Assembly (NCBI RefSeq): GCF_024594815.1
Contig: NZ_JANJOU010000008.1
Coordinates: forward strand, 269,499 to 333,498
DNA from: Roseomonas populi
Lineage (GTDB): Bacteria > Pseudomonadota > Alphaproteobacteria > Acetobacterales > Acetobacteraceae
Length of the DNA: 64,000 nt
Reading direction: 5' to 3'
Shown in pieces: positions 42,359-51,585 of the stretch. The position numbers were made by a program, and so were the translations under genes. Under the pieces are notes generated by a model, which saw nothing but the letters and a program-made list of their open reading frames with translations, was not told the origin of the DNA and made no database searches. Every line of letters starts with the position of its first letter. The first letter of the stretch is position 1.

Positions 42359-42393
42359 AACCAGGCTCACGAACCTATCGATCTGGACATCCC

Positions 42394-43071
42394 ATGAACC
42401 AGCCCGCCCGACGCCCACTCAGTGACGAAGTCTATGAGCGCCTCTGCGACCTGCTGGGCTCGGAGGGCTTCCCGCGCGACTCCCGACTTCCGGCGGAGTT
42501 GGAGCTGGCGCGCCGCTTCGCCGTCTCGCGCCCCGTGCTGCGCCAAGCCCTCGCTCGCCTGCGCGCGGAGGGTCACATCGTGTCCCGCAAGGGGTCCGGC
42601 AGCTACGTGAGGGAGTCTCCCCGGCCCGCTTCCCCGAGCTTCGGCCCGCTCCATAGCATTCCAGACATGCGAGCCTTCCTGGAGTTCCGCTGCAGCCTTG
42701 AGAGCGAGGTAGCCGCCCACGCCGCCCGCCGCGCCGACCCGGCAGCGATCGCGGAGATCCTCCGGGCACAGGCCCGGTTGGAGAAGGACGCGACGGAGCT
42801 GGAGGCCGACGTCGCGTTCCACCACGCCATCGCGCGAGCAGCGGGCAATCGCTTCTTCCTGACGACCCTGGAGGCCTTTCGCGAACAGATGATCTCCGGG
42901 ATCCGGCTGACGCGCGAACTCGCCGGTCGGCCAGAGGGCGCTGGCCCTCCGGAGATAGCGCGCGAGCATGCCCGCATCGTGGATGCCATCACGGCGATGG
43001 ACGAGCAGGCTGCCCGGCAGGCCATGGCGGAGCACCTGCGCGGGGGTATCAGGCGTCTCTTCGGTGCTTGA
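42394..43071 (+). CDS. GntR family regulator, FadR/FCD subfamily
   Basis: A 225-residue regulator. The N-terminal winged helix is RPLSDEVYERLCDLLG, LPAELELARRFAVSRPVLRQ and ARLRAEGHIVSRKGSGSYV. The C-terminal FCD domain has FLEFRCSLESEVAAHAARRA, DVAFHHAIARAAGNRF and EIAREHARIVDAI; the Asp/His residues in DVAFHHAI and EHARI form the usual metal/ligand site. FCD regulators respond to organic acids and repress neighbouring catabolic genes. It is divergent from the Bug/enolase/dehydrogenase operon and most likely controls it. Confidence 0.9.
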   Translation: MNQPARRPLSDEVYERLCDLLGSEGFPRDSRLPAELELARRFAVSRPVLRQALARLRAEGHIVSRKGSGSYVRESPRPASPSFGPLHSIPDMRAFLEFRCSLESEVAAHAARRADPAAIAEILRAQARLEKDATELEADVAFHHAIARAAGNRFFLTTLEAFREQMISGIRLTRELAGRPEGAGPPEIAREHARIVDAITAMDEQAARQAMAEHLRGGIRRLFGA

Positions 43072-43469
43072 GCGGATGCCGCCCGCATCCACACCTGGCT
43101 GGTCCACCAGCGGCGCCCCGCACCCAGGTACAGGCGCCGCTCCGATCTCCGCTTCCTGACATTCCCTGCCTCCGCGCTCGTCTATCTTCGTCGGATCGGT
43201 AGGCCCCGGTTGAGGGTCAGTGCCGCGGGACGTGGTGGACGGAGGACTGTGGCACGTCCCTCCCCCTCGCCCATCGGGCACATGGTGAGCCGATCATTGC
43301 GCCTATGGCCCCGGGCAGAGACGCTGGTTGGGCTCGGGAGCCGCTCGACGGCAGGCAGGACGCTGGGCCAACTACATGGCACGGCGGACCTGGCGGCGCC
43401 CGCGTTACGCAGCAAAGCCCGTGGAGCGCGAGAGCGGTTCCCAGGTGGCGATCTCGGATCGCATCTGGT
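43072..43469. other. Stretch without a recognisable gene
   Basis: About 400 bases between the FCD regulator and a broken membrane-protein gene. No frame is convincing. A small hairpin just after the regulator stop (GGATGC...GCATCC near 43075-43091) may act as its terminator. Confidence 0.35.
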
Positions 43470-44033
43470 CCAGCTTCTGCGCGGCTACCGCGAGCGCATC
43501 CTCGCCCAGGAAATGGCGTGTCGGCGGCCTGGGTTGGCGCGGCGTTCGCGGTGGCCCAGAACTCGCCTCGGCTCGTGGCGCTCATGCTGATCGCCTACCC
43601 GGCGTGGGATGCGATCGCGAACGTCTTGGACGCAAGCCGCAGTGGCGGTCTGGCGCGCAACGGGAGCCAAATCCTGAACGTCGTCAACCTGTCGACCGGA
43701 GTGGCCGTTGCTGTCGCACTCGGCCGGAGCATGAACGCCGTGCTGATCGTCTACGGCGTCTGAGCGGTGCTGGCAGGCCTGTTCCAGCTGGTGACCGTGG
43801 TCCGGCGCTGGGCGTCCTACGGCGCGCAGTGGGCGATGATCCTGAGCGGCGCGCAATCGGCGCTTGCCGGCCCGTTCTTCGTCAGGGTGGCGGGCGACAC
43901 CGATCCCATCAGCATCGTCAACGTGGCACTCTATACCGCCTTCGGCGCCTTCTATTTCCTCGTCTCCACGATCTGGGTGACGGTCAGCGATGCCCGCGGC
44001 TCGATGCGGGTGGCGGCCGGAGCCTCGCACTAA
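43470..44033 (+). pseudogene. DUF308-like membrane protein with an internal stop
   Basis: The frame VSAAWVGAAFAVAQNS, LVALMLIAYPAWDAIANVLD, GSQILNVVNLSTGVAVAVAL, MNAVLIVYGV then stops at TGA (43761-43763) and resumes in the same frame with AVLAGLFQLVTVVRRWASYG, AQWAMILSGAQSALAGPFF to SH* at 44033. Related small membrane proteins have Trp at the stop position (GVWAILSG), so one TGG-to-TGA change explains the break. The N terminus is also poorly preserved. About five membrane helices of unknown function would have been encoded. Confidence 0.65.
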
Positions 44034-44822
44034 AAGGAGGAGTGAAGCCTCAGCGCCTCAGCTCAGGACGATGACGGGCTGACGCTTACAGGTCGGCGGC
44101 ATCGTCACCGCCACTGCCGCCGCCTATCTCCGGAGCGGGTTCTCGCCGCGCATCGGACAGGAAAGGCCGCAGATCACCTCAACCTTTGAGTTGGCCGCGG
44201 TTGACCCTGGGACTTCCTATCGTCCCGAACTCGATGCGGCACGTGCGGGATGGTGGTGCCTACCGCGAGATATGGGAGAAAGATCGCCCGGCCGTGCCGC
44301 TCGACCCTGCCTCACGCCGCGATGGAGCCTTCACCACCATCCGGAGCTTCACTGATCTTGTCCGGCGTGCAGCGAGAGAGCACGCCGATGGGGCCGGCAG
44401 CCCAGCCTTCCGGGATGAGCGCAAGTTCGGCGGCTGCCCCGCCGTGGCGATCACGCGGGTGGGCTCCCTGCCTTGGCGGGCGAGAGGTCTGAGTCTCGGT
44501 AATCGTTAGACCCCTGGTGCGGACCCGGCCAGCCGGAAGCCAAGTGCCGGGTTCCCTGTCGTGCATCGATCCTACAACAAAGCCCTGCCGCAACATGCCG
44601 ATGCTACATCTCGGCCCATCTTCGGAAAACACATCTGTTTCCCGCCTTCCGCGCCGGCAATAGCTTGAACTCATGAAAGCAGCATCGCGCGATAGGGGGC
44701 CAAGCCTGGCAAGCGCCACGTCCCGCAGTTCCTGTCGCAGCCATTCGAACCCGCTGGGTTTCCACTGACATTCGGCGGGAGAAGGCCGCTCGCTTCCGAC
44801 GCACCCACAAGGAGTCTTCACG
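44034..44822. other. 789 bases without a recognisable gene
   Basis: No frame shows domain resemblance. The last 60 bases should carry the promoter of the sulfur-transport operon that starts at 44823, but I see no clear box. Confidence 0.4.
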
Positions 44823-45905
44823 ATGACGACGTCTCGATCCGGGCGGCGCGGCATACTGCGCGCCGCAGGCCTGCTCGGAGCGGCGCTTCCCACGGGCGGC
44901 ATGGCCCATTACCCACACCTCGCCCGGCGTGAGGCCGAATCCTCCTTCGGCCTTGATCCTTCCGCCATCTGCCGGGCGAGCGCCGGTGCCCCGACCGCGG
45001 CTGCACCCGGTGAGCGGCGCGAATTGAAGCTCACCTGGAACGCGAACGCTGTCTGCACTGTCGGCGTGCCCGTGGCGGACCAGATCGGCATCTTCGAGCG
45101 CCACAACTTGAAAGTAGAGTTAATCAACTTCGGCGGCACCACGGACCAGTTGCTGGAGGCGATCGCGACGGGGAAGGCCGATGCCGGCGTCGGCATGGCG
45201 CTGCGCTGGCTGAAGCCGCTGGAGAGCGGCTTCGACGTGAAGATCACCAGCGGCATCCACGGAGGCTGCATGCGGCTCTTCTCCGCCGGAAACTCGGAGT
45301 TCCGCACGCTGGAGAGCCTGAAGGGGAAAACCATCGGCGTCTCCGACATGGCGGCGCCGGACAAGAACTTCTTCTCCATCCTGCTGGCGCAGAAGGGCAT
45401 CGATCCGCTGAAGGACGTGACCTGGCGCCAGTTCCCCGCGGACCTGCTCGGTGTCGCCTTGCAGCGCGGGGAGGTGCAGGCCTTCGCTCTCGGCGACCCG
45501 CTCGCCTGGATGATTCGTGAGCGCGACGGGCTGCACGAGATCTCCAACAACCTCCAGGGCGAGTATACGGGCCGCGCCTGCTGCGTGCTCGGCGTGCGCG
45601 GCAACCTCATCCGCCGCGACAGGCCGGCGGCTCGCGCCCTCACCGCCGCGCTGCTGGAAGCGCAGGAGTGGATCGTCGCCAACCCTGCCGAGGCTGCGCG
45701 CATCTTCGCCCCCTATGCCAAGGCGCCGGTGGAGCAGCTGGAGGCGATGGTGCGCGACCATACCCACCACCACCACCCCGCGGGCGCCGGGCTGCGCCAG
45801 GAGATCGCGCGCTACACGGAGGAGCTAAAGCTGGTGCAGGTAATTCGCCCGAATACCGATCCTACCCGCTTCTCCGAGCGGGTCTTCGCGGACGTCCTGT
45901 CGTGA
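44823..45905 (+). CDS. ABC transporter substrate-binding protein (SsuA/TauA/NMT1 type)
   Basis: A 360-residue exported binding protein with a twin-arginine start (SGRRGILRAAGLLGAA). The fold shows LKLTWNANAVCTVGVPVADQ, GIFERHNLKVELINFGGTTD, QLLEAIATGKADAGVG and TLESLKGKTIGVSDMAAPDK, typical of aliphatic sulfonate, nitrate or thiamine-precursor binding proteins. Near the C terminus is an unusual HTHHHH cluster. Start: ATG with AAGGAG. It is followed by a permease in a four-base overlap, then an ATPase and a sulfhydrylase, pointing to an organosulfur ligand. Confidence 0.88.
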   Translation: MTTSRSGRRGILRAAGLLGAALPTGGMAHYPHLARREAESSFGLDPSAICRASAGAPTAAAPGERRELKLTWNANAVCTVGVPVADQIGIFERHNLKVELINFGGTTDQLLEAIATGKADAGVGMALRWLKPLESGFDVKITSGIHGGCMRLFSAGNSEFRTLESLKGKTIGVSDMAAPDKNFFSILLAQKGIDPLKDVTWRQFPADLLGVALQRGEVQAFALGDPLAWMIRERDGLHEISNNLQGEYTGRACCVLGVRGNLIRRDRPAARALTAALLEAQEWIVANPAEAARIFAPYAKAPVEQLEAMVRDHTHHHHPAGAGLRQEIARYTEELKLVQVIRPNTDPTRFSERVFADVLS

Positions 45906-46894
45906 GCGCGAGCGTCGAGGCGGGCTCTCTCCCGGCCGCGCAGGACATCCGCCCCTGGCGGGTCTGGGCGGGGGGCGGCGCCGCGGGGCTGGCTTGGCTG
46001 GCCGCCGCCGGCATCGTTCTGGCATGGCCCGACATCGACGAGTACGGCCGCACGGAGCTGCTCGGCGGCGTTGCCGCGGCGGTGGGGCTCCTGCTCGTCG
46101 CGGCTGCGATGGCCGGGGCACCGGGGCCTGTCGCTCGGCTCCGTCCAGCCGGACCCTGGCTGGTGGCACTGGCAATCGGCCTGATCGCCTGGGAGTTCGT
46201 CACGGCGAAGCTGGACCTGCTGCCGCGCCCGTTCTTCGTGGCGCCGCAGGCACTGCTGGAGGTCTTCACCGACGACTACGCCAAGCTCGGCGAGAGCGTG
46301 CTCCACTCCCTGCTGCTGCTAATCCCCGGCTATCTCCTCGGCGCCACGATCGGCTTCGTCACGGGTGTCGCCATGGGCTGGTCGCGCCGGGTCGGCTACT
46401 GGGCGCATCCGGTGCTGCGGCTGATCGGCCCGCTGCCCGCCACGGCCTGGCTGCCCATCGCCTTCTTCGCCTTCTCCACCAGCCGGCAGGCCAGCACCTT
46501 CCTCATCGCGCTGGCCACCTTCTTCCCCGTCGCCGTCCTCACCTGGTCCGGCGTCGCTTCCGTCGCCGGCAGCCTTTACGATGTGGCGCGCACCATGGGC
46601 GCGAGGCCCTGGTTCCTCATCCGCAAGGTCGCCGTGCCCGCGGCGCTGCCCTCCGTCTTCGTCGGCCTCTTCATGGGGCTCGGCTCCTCCTTCTCCGTGC
46701 TCGTCGTGGCGGAGATGATGGGCGTGAAGGCGGGCCTGGGCTTCTACATGCAGTGGTCCCAGGGCTGGGCGGCCTACGCCAATGTCTACGCCGCGCTCCT
46801 GGTCTTGGCCGGGATGTGCACGGGCCTCGTCACGCTGCTCTTCCGCCTGCGGGACGGGAAGCTGGCCTGGCAAAAGGGGGTGGTGCGGTGGTGA
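45902..46894 (+). CDS. ABC transporter permease (SsuC/TauC type)
   Basis: A 330-residue membrane protein. After two N-terminal hydrophobic segments there is a BPD_transp_1 domain with LLIPGYLLGATIGFVTGVAM, PLPATAWLPIAFFAF and the EAA loop ARTMGARPWFLIRKVAVPAA. The extra N-terminal segments (WAGGGAAGLAWLAAAGIV, ELLGGVAAAVGLLLVAAAM) make it longer than typical SsuC (about 260). It starts with GTG in the GTGA overlap with the binding-protein stop, and its own end overlaps the ATPase start. Confidence 0.9.
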   Translation: MSASVEAGSLPAAQDIRPWRVWAGGGAAGLAWLAAAGIVLAWPDIDEYGRTELLGGVAAAVGLLLVAAAMAGAPGPVARLRPAGPWLVALAIGLIAWEFVTAKLDLLPRPFFVAPQALLEVFTDDYAKLGESVLHSLLLLIPGYLLGATIGFVTGVAMGWSRRVGYWAHPVLRLIGPLPATAWLPIAFFAFSTSRQASTFLIALATFFPVAVLTWSGVASVAGSLYDVARTMGARPWFLIRKVAVPAALPSVFVGLFMGLGSSFSVLVVAEMMGVKAGLGFYMQWSQGWAAYANVYAALLVLAGMCTGLVTLLFRLRDGKLAWQKGVVRW

Positions 46895-47649
46895 ACCCGA
46901 TCGGCCTGCGCCTGCGAGGCATCCATCACGCCTTCGCCCTAAAGGAGCAGGACCTGCCGGTGCTGGAGGATGTGGACCTGGATGTCCGCCCCGGCGGCTC
47001 CGTGGCGCTTCTCGGCCCTTCCGGCTGCGGCAAGTCCACCCTGCTGCGCCTCGTCGCGGGGCTGGAACCGCCGCGGCGCGGTACGCTGGAAGCCGATGGC
47101 GCCCCCATCACCGGCCCCGATCCCTCCCGCGTTCTGATGTTCCAGGACCCCACCCTCTACCCCTGGCGCAGCGTGCGCGCGAACGCGGCGCTGGGCCTGG
47201 AAGCGCGCGGCCTGATCCGGACAGAGGGCGGGCGGGTGGACGACGCGCTCCGCCTCGTCGGCCTGCACGAGTTCGCGGAGGCCTATCCGCACCAGCTCTC
47301 CGGCGGCATGGCGCAGCGCGCCGCCCTGGCCCGCGCCCTGGTGAACCGCCCGGGCCTGCTGTTGCTGGACGAACCGCTGGGCAAGCTGGACAGCCTGACG
47401 CGGCTGAAGATGCAAGAGGAGCTGGTCGCCCTCTGGCAACGGGAGGGCTTCACCACCCTCCTCGTCACCCACGACGTCGAGGAGGCGCTGCTGATGGCCG
47501 AGCGCGTCCTCGTCTTCTCCCCCCGCCCCGCGCGGGTGGTTTCGGAGATCGCCGTGGACCGCCCTTTCCCCCGCCACCGGGACGACCCGCACCTCGTCGC
47601 CCTGCGGCGCGAGGTTCTGGAAACGCTTGGCCTCCGTGAGGCCGCCTGA
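46891..47649 (+). CDS. ABC transporter ATPase (SsuB/TauB type)
   Basis: A 252-residue nucleotide-binding subunit. Walker A GPSGCGKST, Q loop MFQDPTLYPW, signature LSGGMAQRAALARAL, Walker B LLLLDEPLGKLD and switch His in LVTHDVEEAL. The QDP.L.PW stretch is typical of sulfonate/nitrate importers. It starts with GTG inside the permease stop, so all three transport genes are translationally coupled. It drives import across the inner membrane. Confidence 0.92.
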   Translation: MNPIGLRLRGIHHAFALKEQDLPVLEDVDLDVRPGGSVALLGPSGCGKSTLLRLVAGLEPPRRGTLEADGAPITGPDPSRVLMFQDPTLYPWRSVRANAALGLEARGLIRTEGGRVDDALRLVGLHEFAEAYPHQLSGGMAQRAALARALVNRPGLLLLDEPLGKLDSLTRLKMQEELVALWQREGFTTLLVTHDVEEALLMAERVLVFSPRPARVVSEIAVDRPFPRHRDDPHLVALRREVLETLGLREAA

Positions 47650-47659
47650 GGAGCATGGC

Positions 47660-48961
47660 ATGACCCTGAAGCCCGAGACCCTCGTGCTGCACGCCGGCTG
47701 GCGCGCCGATCCCGCGAACGGCGCCGTGGCCGTGCCGATCTACCAGACCACCTCCTACCAGTTCCCCAGTTCCGACCACGCGCGGGAACTGTTCAGCCTG
47801 GAGAAGCTGGGCTTCACCTACACCCGCACTGGGAACCCGACGACGGATGTGCTGGAGAAGCGCGTGGCGGCGCTGGAGGGCGGGGTGGGCGCCCTGGCCC
47901 TCGCCTCCGGCCAAGCGGCCTCGGCCTTCTCCGTCCTGGCGCTCGTCCGCGCGGGTGACAACATCGTCTCATCCACGGATCTCTACGGCGGCACCTGGAA
48001 CCTCTTCGCCAACACTCTCGCCCAGCGCGGGGTGGAGGTGCGCTTCGCCGATCCGGCAGACCCCGAGAACTTCCGCCGCGCCACCGATGAGCGCACGCGC
48101 GCCTACTACGCGGAGACCCTGCCCAACCCGAAGCTGATCGCCTTTCCCATCTCGGAGGTGGCGACTATCGGGCGGGCGCTCGGCATCCCGTTGATCGTGG
48201 ATAACACCGCTGCCCCGCTCCTCGCGCGCCCGCTGGCACTCGGCGCTGCGGTCGTCGTGCACTCCGCCACGAAATACATTGGCGGGCACGGCACCTCCAT
48301 TGGCGGCATCATCGTCGATGGCGGCAACTTTGACTGGACGGCCTGGAAGGACCGCCAGCCCGCCCTCAACACGCCCGATCCCAGCTACCACGGCGCGGTC
48401 TGGACGGAGGTGGCGCAGCGCCACGGGATCGGCGCCTACGCCGCCCTGGTCCGCAGCACCGTGCAGCGCGACCTTGGCGCCCCCATCTCGCCCTTCAACG
48501 CCTTCCAGCTCATCCAGGGCCTGGAAACCCTGCCCCTGCGGATCGAGCGGCAGGTGAGCAACGCCACCGCCGTCGCCGCCTGGCTCGCCCGGCACCCGCA
48601 GGTCACGCGCGTCATCCACCCCTCACTCCAGACCGGCGAGGCGCGGGCGCGGGCGGACCGCGTGCTGACCGGCGGCCCCGGCGCGCTGGTGGGCTTCGAG
48701 CTGGCGGGCGGCGCGGCCGATGGCGCGCGCTTCATCGACGGGCTGAAGCTCCTCTACCACGTCGCCAATATCGGGGATGCACGCAGCCTGGCGATCCACC
48801 CCGCCACCACCACCCACAGCCAGCTCTCGGCCGAGGAGCAGCTGGCGAGCGGCGTCACGCCCGGCTATGTCCGCCTCTCCATCGGCATCGAGCACATCGA
48901 CGATATCCTGGCCGATCTCTCGCAGGCGTTGGACGCCATCCGGCTGCAAGCGGCCGCCTGA
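47660..48961 (+). CDS. O-acetylhomoserine sulfhydrylase-type enzyme (MetY family)
   Basis: A 433-residue PLP enzyme of the Cys/Met metabolism family. Features: ETLVLHAGWRADPANGAVAV, PIYQTTSYQF, FTYTRTGNPTTDVLEKRVAA, VDNTAAPLLARPL and the PLP lysine in HSATKYIGGHGTS (Lys205); the C terminus has SLAIHPATTTHSQL and RLSIGIEHIDDI. The length and the SIGG.IVDGG insertion favour the O-acetylhomoserine branch, which incorporates sulfide into homocysteine. Placed in the middle of a sulfur operon, it probably assimilates sulfide or methanethiol from the imported compound. Confidence 0.88.
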   Translation: MTLKPETLVLHAGWRADPANGAVAVPIYQTTSYQFPSSDHARELFSLEKLGFTYTRTGNPTTDVLEKRVAALEGGVGALALASGQAASAFSVLALVRAGDNIVSSTDLYGGTWNLFANTLAQRGVEVRFADPADPENFRRATDERTRAYYAETLPNPKLIAFPISEVATIGRALGIPLIVDNTAAPLLARPLALGAAVVVHSATKYIGGHGTSIGGIIVDGGNFDWTAWKDRQPALNTPDPSYHGAVWTEVAQRHGIGAYAALVRSTVQRDLGAPISPFNAFQLIQGLETLPLRIERQVSNATAVAAWLARHPQVTRVIHPSLQTGEARARADRVLTGGPGALVGFELAGGAADGARFIDGLKLLYHVANIGDARSLAIHPATTTHSQLSAEEQLASGVTPGYVRLSIGIEHIDDILADLSQALDAIRLQAAA

Positions 48962-48971
48962 GGACCCAAGA

Positions 48972-49991
48972 ATGAGCGAACTCGCCCTTCCCCTGATTGA
49001 CCTCCGCCGGCTGGATGGCCCAGCGGAGGACCGCGCCGCCTTCCTGCAACACCTGCGCGCCACTGCCCGCGACGTCGGCTTCTTCTACCTCGCCGGCCAC
49101 GGCATCCCGGACGCGGAGGGCACGGCGGTGCTGAAGACCGCCCGCCGCTTCTTCGAGCTGCCGGAGGCCGACAAGCTCTCCGTGCAGATGGTCCATTCCC
49201 CGCATTTCCGCGGCTACAACCGTGCCGGCCAGGAGCTGACGCGCGGCAAGCCGGACTGGCGCGAGCAGTTCGACATCCACGCCGAGCGCGAGGCCCTGCC
49301 CCGCACGCCGGATTCTCCGCCCTGGGCGCGCCTCCAGGGCCCGAACCAGTGGCCGAGGGCCCTGCCCGACCTGCGCCCCGCCCTGCTGAACTGGCAGGCC
49401 GCGCTGACGGCCGTGGCCACCCGCCTGCTGCGCGCCTCCGCCGAGGCGCTGGAGCAGCCTGCCGACGCCTTCGACGGCATCGTGCAGGGCACGCCGAACC
49501 AGACGATGAAGATCATCCGCTACCCCGGCCAGGAAGGCCCGCGCGACGACCAGGGCGTGGGCGCGCACAAGGACAGCGGCCTTCTCACCTTCGTGCTGCA
49601 GGACAGCCGCCGCGGGCTGCAGGTGCAGAAGGAGGACGGAAGCTGGGTGGACGCCGTGCCCGTGCCCGGCACCTTCGTGGTGAACATCGGGGAGCTGCTG
49701 GAGCTGGCCTCGAACGGCTATCTGCGTGCCACCATCCACCGCGTGGTCAGCCCGCCGCCGGGCGAGGACCGCGTCTCCGTCGCCTTCTTCCTCGGGGCGC
49801 GGCTGGATGCGGAGGTGCCGCTGCTGAACCTGCCCCCGCACCTGGCGGCCGAGGCGAAGGGACCGGCGAGCGACCCTGAGAACCCGCTCTTCCGCTCGGT
49901 GGGGCAGAACTACCTGAAGGGCCGTCTGCGCTCCCACCCGGATGTGGCGCAGCGCTGGCACGCGGATCTCCTCGCGCCCGTGCCGGTGTGA
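48972..49991 (+). CDS. 2-oxoglutarate/Fe(II)-dependent oxygenase (isopenicillin N synthase-like)
   Basis: A 339-residue oxygenase. The N-terminal DIOX_N region is LPLIDLRRLDG and FFYLAGHGIPD; the iron site is His199 and Asp201 (VGAHKDSGLLTF) and His256 (RATIHRVVSPP), with Arg267 (EDRVSVAFF) for 2-oxoglutarate. Enzymes of this fold in sulfur-starvation operons oxidise organosulfur compounds, releasing sulfite or sulfide, but many other substrates are known. It ends the rightward sulfur unit, ten bases after the sulfhydrylase, before a strong hairpin. Confidence 0.88.
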   Translation: MSELALPLIDLRRLDGPAEDRAAFLQHLRATARDVGFFYLAGHGIPDAEGTAVLKTARRFFELPEADKLSVQMVHSPHFRGYNRAGQELTRGKPDWREQFDIHAEREALPRTPDSPPWARLQGPNQWPRALPDLRPALLNWQAALTAVATRLLRASAEALEQPADAFDGIVQGTPNQTMKIIRYPGQEGPRDDQGVGAHKDSGLLTFVLQDSRRGLQVQKEDGSWVDAVPVPGTFVVNIGELLELASNGYLRATIHRVVSPPPGEDRVSVAFFLGARLDAEVPLLNLPPHLAAEAKGPASDPENPLFRSVGQNYLKGRLRSHPDVAQRWHADLLAPVPV

Positions 49992-49997
49992 GGCGAT

Positions 49998-50025
49998 TCC
50001 CGCCACGGCCCCTGCCGTGGCGGGA
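49998..50025. terminator. Bidirectional intrinsic terminator hairpin between convergent sulfur operons
   Basis: TCCCGCCACGG (49998-50008) and CCGTGGCGGGA (50015-50025) form a perfect 11-base-pair stem with a six-base loop, followed by GGGTTT on the plus strand. It lies exactly between the stops of two convergent genes, the position of a bidirectional terminator. Confidence 0.8.
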
Positions 50026-50030
50026 GGGTT

Positions 50031-50618
50031 TCAGCGATGGGCGGCGTAGGCCTCGGGGTTGGGGGCCACGCCGATGGCACTGTTGATACGGTTGCTGAAG
50101 TTGAAATACGCGGCGATGGCGGCGGCATCGAGGATCTCCGCCTCGCCCAGCCCCTCCGCGCGCAGCCGGTCCAGATCGGCCGGCTCGATCGCGCCAGGGG
50201 CGCGGGTGATGGCCAGCGCATAGTCCGCCAGTGCCCTTTCACGCGTGGAGAGCGGGGCATGCCGGTAGTTCACCTGCACCCGCTCCACCCAGAAAGCGTC
50301 GCCGGTGATCCCGCGCAGCGCGGAGGCGTGGCCGAGCACGCAGGGCTCGCAGCGGTTCTCGCTGCTCACCACCAGCGCGATCAGCTCCCGTTCCTTCGGC
50401 GAAAGGGTGCTGGCCGGGTTGGCATTCACGGCGCGGCTGAGTGCATCCTGCGCCAGCACCAGCTCCGGCCGGGCCAGCAGGGCCGTCTGCCCGGTGCGGA
50501 CATAGCCCAGCTTCTCCTTCGTGCGGTCCAGCACGGCCTGCACCGCGTCCGATGGCGCGGCCGCCGGAAGGTCGAGCCAGGAGACGGCCGGCGCGCCGGC
50601 GGAAAGGGCATCGGTCAT
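50031..50618 (-). CDS. AhpD/CMD-like peroxidase-related protein
   Basis: A 195-residue all-helical protein of the alkylhydroperoxidase D group. The redox site is ENRCEPCVLGH with Cys90, Cys93 and His97, preceded by LSPKERELIALVVSS. A second half with LADYALAITRAPGAIEPAD, YFNFSNRINSA fits the peroxidase-related (YnjF/Atu-type) subfamily. Such proteins often accompany flavin monooxygenases in sulfonate or sulfone operons and may handle peroxide from uncoupled flavin. Start: ATG with GAGAGGGA. It is last in the leftward sulfur unit. Confidence 0.85.
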   Translation of the reverse strand: MTDALSAGAPAVSWLDLPAAAPSDAVQAVLDRTKEKLGYVRTGQTALLARPELVLAQDALSRAVNANPASTLSPKERELIALVVSSENRCEPCVLGHASALRGITGDAFWVERVQVNYRHAPLSTRERALADYALAITRAPGAIEPADLDRLRAEGLGEAEILDAAAIAAYFNFSNRINSAIGVAPNPEAYAAHR

Positions 50619-50629
50619 GGTGTTCCCTC

Positions 50630-51574
50630 TCAGCCCTGCAGGGTGCGGGCGAAGCGCAGGTCCAGCCCGGGGCGGACATCCACGCGCTGGCGCAGCAGGC
50701 CGAACTCCACCGCCTGGTCCGCCGCGCGCTGAAACTCGGCGACGATCGCCTCGTCCAGCACGCCGGGCACGGTGCGCTCGATGCCGTAGGCGCGCTCCAG
50801 CACCGGCACGGGCAGGCGGGTCAGCTCGGCGTTGTAGCGGGCGTATTCGGGGATGTGGCCGTCCGCCCAGCGCCAACCGTCGCGGAAGCGGCGGAGGAGG
50901 TCGGCCAGGATCGCCTCCTTCTCGCGGATCGCCCGCTCATGCGCCGCGACGAACATGATGGAGGGGGTCAGGCCCTTCCCGTCCAGCACGGTGCGGGCGC
51001 CGAAATCCAGCACCTCCAGCGAGATGTAGGGTTCCCAGATCGCCCAGGCATCCACGGCGCCGGAGCGGAAGGCCAGCGCGGCGTCGGTAGGCGGCAGCAG
51101 GTTGATGGTGGCGTCGCTCGGCGCGATCCCCTCGCGCTTCAGCGCGGCGCGGACGAGGAACTGGCCCCAGCCGCCACGATTGCCGGCGATGCGCTTGCCG
51201 CGCAGGTCGGCGGGGCTGCGGATGGACCCGTCCGCGCGCACGAGGATGCCCTGACCGGCAGGCGACGGCCGCGCCACGCCGATGGCCTTCACCGGCGCGC
51301 CGGAGGCCTGGACGGTGAGGAAGGCGAGGTCGCCCTGGTAGCCCAGGTCGAGCGCGCCGGCGTTCAGCGCCTCCAGCAGCGGCGCGGCGGCAGGAAACTC
51401 GCTCCACTCGATGCGATAGGGCAGGTCCGTCAGCACGCCGGAAGCTTCCAGCAGCGAGCGGAGGCCGCCCTTCTGGTTGCCGATGCGGAGCACGCCCGCG
51501 GGCTGGGCGCGGAGGATCCCCGGCGTCGCGAGAAGGGCGGCGCTGGCGGCGATGATCGTGCGGCGGGTGGTCAT
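50630..51574 (-). CDS. Aliphatic sulfonate ABC transporter binding protein (SsuA-like, copy 1)
   Basis: A 314-residue exported protein: RRTIIAASAALLATPGILRA signal, then LRIGNQKGGLRSLLEASGVL, EWSEFPAAAPLLEALNAGAL, LRGKRIAGNRGGWGQF and FRSGAVDAWAIWEPYISLEV, all typical of SsuA. It is clearly a tandem paralogue of the next gene (51586-52530), which is 11 bases away on the same strand. No permease or ATPase lies in this unit; the SsuBC-type pair at 45902-47649 in the convergent operon could serve it. Confidence 0.9.
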   Translation of the reverse strand: MTTRRTIIAASAALLATPGILRAQPAGVLRIGNQKGGLRSLLEASGVLTDLPYRIEWSEFPAAAPLLEALNAGALDLGYQGDLAFLTVQASGAPVKAIGVARPSPAGQGILVRADGSIRSPADLRGKRIAGNRGGWGQFLVRAALKREGIAPSDATINLLPPTDAALAFRSGAVDAWAIWEPYISLEVLDFGARTVLDGKGLTPSIMFVAAHERAIREKEAILADLLRRFRDGWRWADGHIPEYARYNAELTRLPVPVLERAYGIERTVPGVLDEAIVAEFQRAADQAVEFGLLRQRVDVRPGLDLRFARTLQG

Positions 51575-51585
51575 CTCGATGCTCC

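Noticed and set aside
40138..42360. A very long open frame on the plus strand across the hydroxy-acid operon
   Set aside because: It is antisense to well-supported genes; its residues are Arg/Gly/Ala-rich with no domain, as expected from the mirror of GC-rich codons. Only its last part, from 42394, is real (the FCD regulator).
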